A stretch of DNA of 12,430 nucleotides, taken from the NCBI GenBank assembly GCA_030638625.1, contig DAOWEE010000253.1, forward strand, positions 1 through 12,430, given 5' to 3'. Source of the stretch: Methanosarcinales archaeon. Its GTDB lineage: Archaea > Halobacteriota > Methanosarcinia > Methanosarcinales > Methanocomedenaceae. This document shows, one piece after another, positions 6,678 to 12,430 of this stretch (positions are counted from its first letter, which is position 1; the number at the start of each line of letters is the position of its first letter). A program made the position numbers and the translations under genes. Below the pieces are notes generated by a model that did no database searches, was not told the DNA's origin, and was given only the letters and a program-made list of their open reading frames with translations.

Positions 6678-6685
6678 TTTATATG
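6678..6685 (+). promoter_or_regulatory. Candidate TATA box for the B-C-A reductase operon
   Basis: The sequence tttatatg would direct initiation near 6708, leaving a leader of about 37 to 55 bases that contains the strong ribosome site at 6733-6737. It is the best box in the 160-base gap between the two operons, which contains no other coding sequence that I can see. Confidence 0.45.
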
Positions 6686-6732
6686 TAGTCATACCAAATT
6701 AAAATGTTAACGGCGTTATTTAATAATTACCT

Positions 6733-6737
6733 GGAGG
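6733..6737 (+). promoter_or_regulatory. Strong ribosome binding site that conflicts with the annotated FeS-subunit start
   Basis: The sequence ggagg is a very good Shine-Dalgarno match. It lies 25 bases from the first in-frame ATG (6763), too far for normal use, but 7 bases from an in-frame ATC at 6745. See the FeS subunit entry. Confidence 0.6.
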
Positions 6738-6762
6738 TTTTACTATCCCTACAAAATATGGT

Positions 6763-7347
6763 ATGGTTATAGATTTGCGCAAATGTGTTGGATGTCATTC
6801 CTGCGCTGTTGCGTGTAAAAGCGAGAACAATGTTCCCCTTGGAGTGCACCGCTCCTGGGTGAAACAGATAGAGAAAGGCACATACCCTAATGTGGCGATG
6901 CCTATGTTACCAAGGTTGTGCAATCACTGTACCAACCCGCCCTGTGTCAAGGCATGTCCCACTAAAGCCAGTTACCAGCGTGATGACGGTGTCATCATGA
7001 TAGATACGAAATACTGCATCGGATGCAAGGCATGCATTGCAGCATGTCCCTATGATGCCAGGTTCATCAATCCAAAGACCATGTTGGCTGACAAGTGCAG
7101 TTTTTGTGATCACAGGGTTGATGAAGGACTGGAGCCAGCTTGTATATCCACGTGCATCGGTCGGGCCCGGATATTCGGTGACATAGACGATCCGGAATCA
7201 GAAGTTTCCCGCATAAAAAATACCAACAATGTGGTGGTCTTAAAACATGAAGCAAGAACCCTTCCTAACGTGTTCTATATCAATCCCGATTCGGATGTAA
7301 TGATGCATGTTACCGAGGGTGAAGAACAAGGAGGTCGAACGGAATGA
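6763..7347 (+). CDS. Respiratory four-cluster iron-sulfur subunit (NrfC/TtrB/PsrB-like)
   Basis: From the ATG this is a 194-residue protein with 16 cysteines in the four-cluster pattern of DMSO-reductase-type electron-transfer subunits: C8/11/14/18, C53/56/61/65, C85/88/91/95 and C112/115/127/131. It would pass electrons between the NrfD-like membrane subunit and the catalytic subunit. No signal peptide is visible, so export probably occurs by co-transport with the Tat-tagged catalytic subunit. The N-terminus is uncertain. Relatives usually begin with a few residues before YGMVIDL, and here the in-frame bases upstream encode IPTKYG ahead of MVIDL. Those bases contain no ATG, GTG or TTG, but an ATC at 6745 is well spaced from GGAGG. 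An in-frame TAA at 6724 limits any extension. The stop overlaps the next start (ATGA). Confidence 0.93.
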   Translation: MVIDLRKCVGCHSCAVACKSENNVPLGVHRSWVKQIEKGTYPNVAMPMLPRLCNHCTNPPCVKACPTKASYQRDDGVIMIDTKYCIGCKACIAACPYDARFINPKTMLADKCSFCDHRVDEGLEPACISTCIGRARIFGDIDDPESEVSRIKNTNNVVVLKHEARTLPNVFYINPDSDVMMHVTEGEEQGGRTE

Positions 7348-8435
7348 CAATAACATCATTATATAATATTGATCACGGAATGGCCTATGGTTTAATAATC
7401 GTTGCATTTCCGTTCTTTACCGGATTGTCAGCTGGCAGTTTTGTGGTATCCACGTTGTCTTACGTATTCGGACAGGAACGGTACAAACCCATAGCAAGAA
7501 CTTCAGTGGTTCTGGCAATCATCCTGCTGTTCATGGCACTGCTGACCCTGTTTGCCGATATGACGCAGCCGGCTAATTTCTACTGGGCAATATTCAGGAT
7601 AAATCCATATTCCATGTTCTCCCTGGCAGGCATATTAATTGGACTGTACCTGTTGATGAGCCTTATATATGGATATTTCATATTCAACGATAATGCGCCA
7701 AAAGCAAGGATTATGGGGATATTATCCATTCCTGTTGCACTGGCAGTACATGCCGATACAGGTTTTGTCTTTGGCCTCAACTATGGCACTCCTATATGGC
7801 ATACCGCGCTTATGCCGGTATTATTCGTGGTTTCTGCCATTGTTTCAGGGCTGGCGTTACTAATTGTACTGACCGTAATAAAAGACAGGTTATTCTCTGT
7901 AGTTGCTGACAAAGAAACAGTGTATTCACTTGGTAAACTGCTGGCGGCTTTTATCCTGGTTGATTTGTTCCTGATATTCACGGACCTTGTTACCATGGCA
8001 TATTCAGGTCAGGAAGAATACGATGCCATGATACTGTTGACCAAGGGTCAATTCGTTGTGCCATTTGTGGGAATTGAGATATTCCTGGGAGCATTGATCC
8101 CGGTTTTGATACTGGTATTAGCGAAGAAGAATCTAATTGGACATTTTATAGCCGGTGTCCTTGTGGTAATAGGAGTATTCGCCATGAGGTACAACGTGGT
8201 CATAGCAGGCCAGACAATTTCTAAAACCGGTACAGGTCTTGTGGAATTCACCGGGCTTACACCCACCAGTTTTGGCTATAGCCATACTGCTGAAATATTG
8301 GTAGTAATAGGGATATTCGCCCTTGGAGTGATCCTGTTCCTGGCATCAGCAAAATACCTGAATCTGGATGTAGTTCCTATGCAGGCCAATGAAAAAACGG
8401 TAACTTCAACAGAATCTGGCCAAGGAGGCAAGTAA
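7344..8435 (+). CDS. NrfD/PsrC/TtrC-like integral membrane quinone-interacting subunit
   Basis: This is a 363-residue very hydrophobic protein with about nine predicted membrane helices, near residues 14-37, 52-73, 89-113, 122-140, 155-179, 196-219, 237-259, 265-287 and 315-336. The early GLSAGSF segment (27-33) and the helix layout are those of the NrfD/PsrC family. These haem-free anchors exchange electrons with membrane quinones (methanophenazine or menaquinone in an archaeon) and hold the FeS and catalytic subunits at the outer face. Nine helices is the number reported for TtrC of tetrathionate reductase, while PsrC has eight. The ATG overlaps the stop of the FeS subunit gene and is preceded by GGAGG. 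The catalytic subunit gene follows after one base. Confidence 0.92.
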   Translation: MTITSLYNIDHGMAYGLIIVAFPFFTGLSAGSFVVSTLSYVFGQERYKPIARTSVVLAIILLFMALLTLFADMTQPANFYWAIFRINPYSMFSLAGILIGLYLLMSLIYGYFIFNDNAPKARIMGILSIPVALAVHADTGFVFGLNYGTPIWHTALMPVLFVVSAIVSGLALLIVLTVIKDRLFSVVADKETVYSLGKLLAAFILVDLFLIFTDLVTMAYSGQEEYDAMILLTKGQFVVPFVGIEIFLGALIPVLILVLAKKNLIGHFIAGVLVVIGVFAMRYNVVIAGQTISKTGTGLVEFTGLTPTSFGYSHTAEILVVIGIFALGVILFLASAKYLNLDVVPMQANEKTVTSTESGQGGK

Positions 8436-8436
8436 C

Positions 8437-11268
8437 ATGAACATTTCCAGAAGAACATTCCTGAAATCATCTGCCGTGTTGGGCGGAGCCGCAGTCGGAC
8501 TGCCAGCTCTCATATCGGCATCCAAAGAAAGCACCCCTGATATGGCGCTTGAGAACAAAGGACTGTCCGACCCTGTGGAAGGGAAGGATAATGTAGAGAT
8601 CAAGTACAGCGTATGCCTGATGTGCCACAGCGCCTGCGGTATCAGGGCAAAGATAAAGGACGGTGTCCTGATCAAGATCGACGGCAACCCTTATCACCCC
8701 AACTGCATGGAGCCCCATATCCCCTTTGATACCGACCCGGCAGAGGCAATAAAATATGTGGGTTCGGTATGCGTTAAAGGCCAGGCAGGTATCAAGGAAA
8801 TATACGACCCGTTGAGGATCAAACATCCATTGAAACGTGCCGGCCCCAGGGGATCTGGCAAATGGCAGGTTATTACCTGGGAGCAAGCTGTAGAAGAGAT
8901 CGTAGAAGGCGGTGACCTGTTCGGTGAAGGGCATGTGGACGGATTCAGGGACATCAGGGATTTAGACACCCCCATAAATCCTGATGCGCCCGAGTTGGGT
9001 TCAAAGGCCAACCAGTTATGTGTGATGGTGGGCCGGGCCGAACACGGCCGTAAGGAATTCACCGACCGGTTCTTTAAGAGTGCGTTCGGAACAGTGAACT
9101 ACCGTAACGACCACACCAGCATCTGCGAGACCTCCCACCATGTGGGCCTGGACCTGTGCCTGGACGGAAAACACCACATCAAGCCTGATATCATAAATTC
9201 AGAATATATCCTGTGGTTCGGCACCTCTCCGGTAGAGGCCAACTTCCCGATGCAGACCCTGGCCCGCAAGCTCATGGAGTTCAAGGCCAGAGGCGGTAAG
9301 ATGGTGGTCATTGACCCCAGATTCTCCAATACTGCTGCCAAGGCGGACCAATGGGTCCCCATCAAACCCGGGACTGATGCGGCATTTGCCCTGGGTATGA
9401 TGAGGTATATCATTGAGAACGGACGGTACGATACCGAGTATCTGGAGAACACCACTAAGGATGCAGCTGCCAATGACAAACATAAGACCTGGGGTGATGC
9501 GACCTACCTGGTGAGGCTGGATGACATGACAATGCTCAGGGCAGATGATGCCGGGATCGCAGACGGCACTCACGACCAGTTCGTTGTCATTAATGGAGGT
9601 AACCCCGTAGCCTTCGATAGTGTGGAGCACGGTGACCTGGAGACGGATACAACCGTAAACGGTATCGCCTGTAAGTCTGTCTTCACACTGCTGAAGGAAC
9701 GAGTCAATGAGAAGACGATAGAGGAGTATGCCCAAATATGCGGCATGGAGTCTGAGGTCATTGAGCAGGTTGCGTATGAGTTCACAGAACATGGCCGCAA
9801 GGTATGTGCTGATTTCTACCGGGGACCGGTTCAGCATACCAACGGCACGTACAATGCCCGGAGCATTGCCATCCTGAATTTCCTGGTAGGTAACGTCTCA
9901 TGGAAAGGAGGATGCGAGGCCCACGGCGGCAGTCACTGGCACGAGACCGGCGGCAAGAGCGGGAATCCATACAACCTGGCAAAGGAACTGCATCCCGGAA
10001 AGGTGAACGCCACCGGTGTGCCCATCGAGCGGCATAAGGTTAAGTACGAGGATTCCACCGAGTTTGGCAAGAACGGTTATCCTGCACGGAGACCCTGGTT
10101 CCCCTTCGCATACAACTTCAACCATCAGGAGGTCATACCCAGTATCGGGATGGAATATCCCTACCCCATCAAGGCACTGGTACTGATCAAGGCTAACCCC
10201 AACTATTCCACACCAGCTGGTAGAATATACGAAGAGGTCTTGAAAGATACTAAAAAAGTACCTTTATTGATCACCTTTGACACCAATTATGGTGAAACCA
10301 GTGCTCTGACAGATTATATCCTGCCTGACAGGAAATATCTTGAGCGATATGCCACGCCTCATGTGGCTCCTGCCGTGCTCACAACGGTGAGCGGGATCAG
10401 GACCCCTGTGGTGGATCCGGTATATCCTGATACCATGATTGTGGAGGATTTCCTGATCCAGGTCGGTAAACGCATGGATCTCCCCGGATACGGCGATAAC
10501 GGATTCGGTAAGGGCGACCCCCTGAATACTGCAGCGGACTGGTACAATAAATGCTTCGTCAATATCGCATCGGAAGGTGATGGTGTGGCCGGCTTCACGG
10601 AAGAGGAAAGGCTCCAGTATGTGCTGGCTCGTGGAGGTAGGTTCGAGGACTACGAGAAAGCCTACAGCGGTAAGTATACCACCCATGGATACAAGAAACA
10701 GGTCTTCATATACAGCGAGAAACTGGCCAAACAGAAGGACAGTATGACCGGTAAGCCTTACGATGGACTGCCTTTATACCAGCCTCTCATGGACTGCATG
10801 GGTAATGAGGTCAAAGATGCAGGCTATGATTTCCACCTCAACACCTACAAGCAGGTGTACCACTGTCAGAGCAGGACCGCACATAATGAATGGCTCATGG
10901 AGATTCTACCTGAGAACCCCATCGAAATCAGTGCGGCTGACGGTAAACGCCTTGGTATTAGAAACGGCGATATGATGAAGGTCACATCACCCACCAATGC
11001 TGAAGGTGTGATCGGCCGCGCCCAGTTGAGGGAAGGACTGCGTCCCGGTGTGATAAATATATCCCACCACTACGGTCACTGGGAATACGGGTCCAAACCT
11101 CATAAAGAGAACGGAGCTGATACCGGCAGCGCATCCTATATCGGTAAAGGAGTCAGCGGCAACCCGGTGATGAGATTGGATCCATACTTAAATGACGTAA
11201 CTCTTCAGGACCCCATAGGCGGAAGCAGCAGTTTCTACGATACAAAAGTGAAACTGGTGAAAGTATAG
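8437..11268 (+). CDS. Tat-exported molybdopterin oxidoreductase catalytic subunit (TtrA/SrdA/ArrA-like)
   Basis: A 943-residue DMSO-reductase-family enzyme carrying a Tat signal (SRRTFLK at 4-10, then a hydrophobic run to about 27). An N-terminal [4Fe-4S] site uses C60, C63, C67 and C112. The long C67-C112 gap includes GNPYHP, as I recall for tetrathionate reductase, and differs from the shorter gap of ArrA. The likely molybdenum ligand is Cys230 in NDHTSICETSHH, which makes it a cysteine-ligated enzyme of the Psr/Ttr/Arr group. Bis-MGD binding blocks include FGTSPVEANFPMQ (261-273) and VVIDPRFSNTAAKADQWVP (290-308), and a molydopterin-binding domain lies at the C-terminus (IEISAADGKRLGIRNGD, then VINISHHYG). 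It starts after GGAGG and one base past the previous stop. Its base composition is richer in G+C than most neighbours. Probable substrate: tetrathionate or another sulfur, arsenic or selenium oxyanion; not decidable here. Confidence 0.93.
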   Translation: MNISRRTFLKSSAVLGGAAVGLPALISASKESTPDMALENKGLSDPVEGKDNVEIKYSVCLMCHSACGIRAKIKDGVLIKIDGNPYHPNCMEPHIPFDTDPAEAIKYVGSVCVKGQAGIKEIYDPLRIKHPLKRAGPRGSGKWQVITWEQAVEEIVEGGDLFGEGHVDGFRDIRDLDTPINPDAPELGSKANQLCVMVGRAEHGRKEFTDRFFKSAFGTVNYRNDHTSICETSHHVGLDLCLDGKHHIKPDIINSEYILWFGTSPVEANFPMQTLARKLMEFKARGGKMVVIDPRFSNTAAKADQWVPIKPGTDAAFALGMMRYIIENGRYDTEYLENTTKDAAANDKHKTWGDATYLVRLDDMTMLRADDAGIADGTHDQFVVINGGNPVAFDSVEHGDLETDTTVNGIACKSVFTLLKERVNEKTIEEYAQICGMESEVIEQVAYEFTEHGRKVCADFYRGPVQHTNGTYNARSIAILNFLVGNVSWKGGCEAHGGSHWHETGGKSGNPYNLAKELHPGKVNATGVPIERHKVKYEDSTEFGKNGYPARRPWFPFAYNFNHQEVIPSIGMEYPYPIKALVLIKANPNYSTPAGRIYEEVLKDTKKVPLLITFDTNYGETSALTDYILPDRKYLERYATPHVAPAVLTTVSGIRTPVVDPVYPDTMIVEDFLIQVGKRMDLPGYGDNGFGKGDPLNTAADWYNKCFVNIASEGDGVAGFTEEERLQYVLARGGRFEDYEKAYSGKYTTHGYKKQVFIYSEKLAKQKDSMTGKPYDGLPLYQPLMDCMGNEVKDAGYDFHLNTYKQVYHCQSRTAHNEWLMEILPENPIEISAADGKRLGIRNGDMMKVTSPTNAEGVIGRAQLREGLRPGVINISHHYGHWEYGSKPHKENGADTGSASYIGKGVSGNPVMRLDPYLNDVTLQDPIGGSSSFYDTKVKLVKV

Positions 11269-11280
11269 GAAAATGCATTT

Positions 11281-11308
11281 GTTTGGAGTGATTCCAGTCA
11301 CTCCAAAC
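11281..11308 (+). terminator. Perfect 11-bp hairpin between catalytic subunit and chaperone genes
   Basis: GTTTGGAGTGA (11281-11291), a 6-base loop and TCACTCCAAAC (11298-11308) form a perfect stem starting 13 bases after the catalytic subunit stop. No T-run follows directly; the nearest is a TTTT at 11317-11320. It may be a partial terminator or an RNA-stabilising or processing element that lowers expression of the downstream chaperone and TatA genes relative to the enzyme. A protein binding site is also possible. Confidence 0.5.
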
Positions 11309-11338
11309 TCCCATATTTTATAATGGAGATTACATTAA

Positions 11339-11995
11339 ATGAACGATCAAAGAAAACTAATGGCAGAAGCCAGGAGCCAGATATATCAATTCCTATCTCA
11401 GGCTTACAGGAGCCCACCGACCAGGGAATTGATAGAAAAGATGACCCAGCAGCCGGAATTCATTGATTCCTTTATCTCTTTTTTGGGTCATTCAACATAT
11501 ATATCAGAGGATTTACAAAAATATCTCACATCCAATACACCTGATGTGCTTCTGGAAGACCTGACACAAGAGTATAATTCCTTATTCGTCATACCGGCTA
11601 AGGGATATGTCAGGCCTTACGAGTCGGTATATGTGGATACCTGGGACATTGATGGTGCTGAGTGCAGTGGATTAGTAATGGGCCGTTCAACTGTCCATGT
11701 AAAGGATATTTATGAAACTGCAGGGGTTGAACTCTCAGACACATTCAAAGACCTGCCAGACCATCTGGCAGTGGAATTGGAATTCATGAGCTATTTGGCA
11801 GAAAAGGAGGCAAACCTATCTGATTCAGCTATTGAAGCAGATAAGTTTCTTGAATTCCAGTATAATTTCTTGAATAACCATCTTTCCAAATGGGTCGGAA
11901 CAGTATGTAATACCATACTGGATAGTACAACTAATCCTTTCTATGCTGCAGTAGCAACACTGACTGTGAAATTTATTAATGATGAATTGGACTGA
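11339..11995 (+). CDS. TorD/DmsD-family molybdoenzyme assembly chaperone
   Basis: The 218-residue, mostly helical soluble protein matches the TorD/DmsD/NarJ chaperones in length and signatures: EYNSLFVIP at 78-86, PYESVY at 93-98 and the DLPDHLAVELEFMSYLAEKE block at 138-157. Such proteins bind the Tat signal and apo-form of the partner molybdoenzyme in the cytoplasm until cofactor is inserted. The partner is most likely the subunit encoded at 8437-11268. The ATG at 11339 has GGAG at 11325-11328. The gene is separated from the catalytic gene by 70 bases containing a hairpin, and precedes tatA by 26 bases. Its base composition is AT-rich, unlike the catalytic gene. Assignment to the family is firm; the subfamily is not. 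Confidence 0.9.
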   Translation: MNDQRKLMAEARSQIYQFLSQAYRSPPTRELIEKMTQQPEFIDSFISFLGHSTYISEDLQKYLTSNTPDVLLEDLTQEYNSLFVIPAKGYVRPYESVYVDTWDIDGAECSGLVMGRSTVHVKDIYETAGVELSDTFKDLPDHLAVELEFMSYLAEKEANLSDSAIEADKFLEFQYNFLNNHLSKWVGTVCNTILDSTTNPFYAAVATLTVKFINDELD

Positions 11996-12021
11996 AAAAA
12001 CATAATAGGAGAATAATTACC

Positions 12022-12222
12022 ATGATAATGCCTGGACCTACTGAATTATTAGTGATATTTTTTATTATCATATTGTTATTCGGAGCCAGTAAGTTACCAG
12101 AACTTGCCCGTTCAATGGGCTCTTCAATTGGGGAGTTCAAGAAAGCTCAAAAAGAATCGGATTTGATAATAAATCAAAAATCAGATGCAGATTTACTCAA
12201 AGACCTTGAAAAAGACGCATAA
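12022..12222 (+). CDS. tatA: TatA/TatE-type twin-arginine translocase subunit
   Basis: This 66-residue protein has the TatA plan: a short outer N-terminus, one membrane helix at about 8-20, the hinge FGASKLPELARSMG at 20-33, an amphipathic helix to about 45 and a short charged tail. TatA forms the pore-like assembly that moves folded Tat substrates across the membrane. The ATG at 12022 has AGGAG ending 9 bases upstream; a second ATG at 12028 is less well spaced. It directly follows the TorD-like chaperone gene, so it is probably dedicated to exporting the Tat-tagged molybdoenzyme with its FeS partner. No tatC is present in this window, so the receptor must be encoded elsewhere. Confidence 0.92.
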   Translation: MIMPGPTELLVIFFIIILLFGASKLPELARSMGSSIGEFKKAQKESDLIINQKSDADLLKDLEKDA

Positions 12223-12306
12223 TATTAGGGTCTTCCCCCAACTATTGTTCAGCAAGGAGTTGTAACGCCATATTATCCTGAATACCGGTCGCTATGGTTA
12301 TCCCTA

Positions 12307-12316
12307 CTAAAAATAC
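12307..12316 (+). promoter_or_regulatory. Possible TATA box for the gene starting at 12365
   Basis: The sequence ctaaaaatac would place initiation near 12337, about 28 bases before the ATG at 12365. The 142-base gap from tatA to 12365 otherwise shows only short, weak inverted repeats. Confidence 0.25.
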
Positions 12317-12364
12317 ATTCAAAGAGCAGTGATTTTTAACAGATTAAAAGTAAGAAGGATAATA

Positions 12365-12430
12365 ATGAAAGCTGAGATAGGCCGGCCCGGTCCATTGGAC
12401 TATTTTACAGCAGATTCATCTCTTTTCACA
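12365..12430 (+). CDS. Start of an unidentified gene, cut by the window edge
   Basis: The ATG at 12365 is preceded by AAGGA at 12355-12359, and 22 codons run open to the edge (MKAEIGRPGPLDYFTADSSL, then FT). I do not recognise the protein. There is no obvious signal peptide, Tat motif or cysteine cluster in this part. The good ribosome site and clean frame make a real gene likely. Whether it belongs to the respiratory module cannot be judged. Confidence 0.5.
   Translation, partial: MKAEIGRPGPLDYFTADSSLFT

Noticed and set aside
9199..9837. Open frame of 212 codons on the minus strand inside the catalytic gene
   Set aside because: Antisense shadow of a G+C-rich coding region; no protein family features seen.
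12239..12297. Short inverted repeats (CAACT/AGTTG and CCATA/TATGG) after tatA as a terminator
   Set aside because: Arms of five bases with loops of 14 to 20 bases are too weak to support a terminator.
12294..12332. Short open frame whose start (MVIPTKN) resembles IPTKYG ahead of the FeS subunit, with nine shared bases TATCCCTAC
   Set aside because: Only 12 codons, no ribosome site, and a match this short is plausible by chance; not enough to claim a duplicated gene remnant.
1..12430. CRISPR array, tRNA or rRNA genes, insertion sequences
   Set aside because: No regularly spaced repeats, no recognisable tRNA or rRNA segments and no transposase-like frames or terminal repeats were seen on reading both strands.

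Overview
The window looks archaeal. It encodes a Tfx-family regulator, a family known from archaea, and an FmdE-family protein typical of methane-metabolising archaea. Its upstream regions carry TATA-like boxes, several placed for short or absent leaders, and its only response regulator has a winged-helix output instead of a sigma-54 module. My best guess is a Methanosarcinales-type lineage, possibly an ANME-2d (Methanoperedens-like) archaeon, because such genomes carry many complex-iron-sulfur-molybdoenzymes. That placement is inference, with no marker gene in view.

Region 1 (1-1899, minus strand) is a molybdenum-cofactor operon: moeA, then an FmdE-family zinc-ribbon protein, then the first 36 codons of mobA, cut by the left edge. 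Region 2 (2008-2415, plus) is a divergent Tfx-type regulator with an almost perfect palindrome at its start codon. Region 3 (2521-6602, plus) is a tight sensory operon: a PhnD-like lipoprotein with one candidate binding-site cysteine, a membrane histidine kinase, a response regulator with an ArsR-like winged helix, and a cytoplasmic protein rich in iron-sulfur motifs. Region 4 (6603-6762) is a promoter region with two perfect inverted repeats upstream of a TATA box. Region 5 (6763-11268) holds a three-gene respiratory molybdoenzyme operon in the order FeS subunit, NrfD-like membrane subunit, Tat-exported catalytic subunit. Region 6 (11339-12222), after a perfect 11-bp hairpin, encodes a TorD-like chaperone and a TatA-type protein. 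A partial gene of unknown function begins at 12365.

Together the genes read as a self-contained respiratory module. The lipoprotein, kinase and regulator would sense an external compound and activate the B-C-A operon. MoeA and MobA would supply the bis-MGD cofactor, the TorD-like protein would hold the catalytic subunit until it is loaded, and TatA would help export the folded enzyme. The NrfD-like subunit would exchange electrons with the membrane quinone or methanophenazine pool. Gene order and sequence character are closest to the tetrathionate reductase group (ttrRS-BCA), with the PhnD-type sensor split from the kinase as in the arsenite-sensing AioX/AioS systems. The substrate (tetrathionate or another sulfur oxyanion, arsenic or selenium oxyanion) cannot be fixed from sequence alone.
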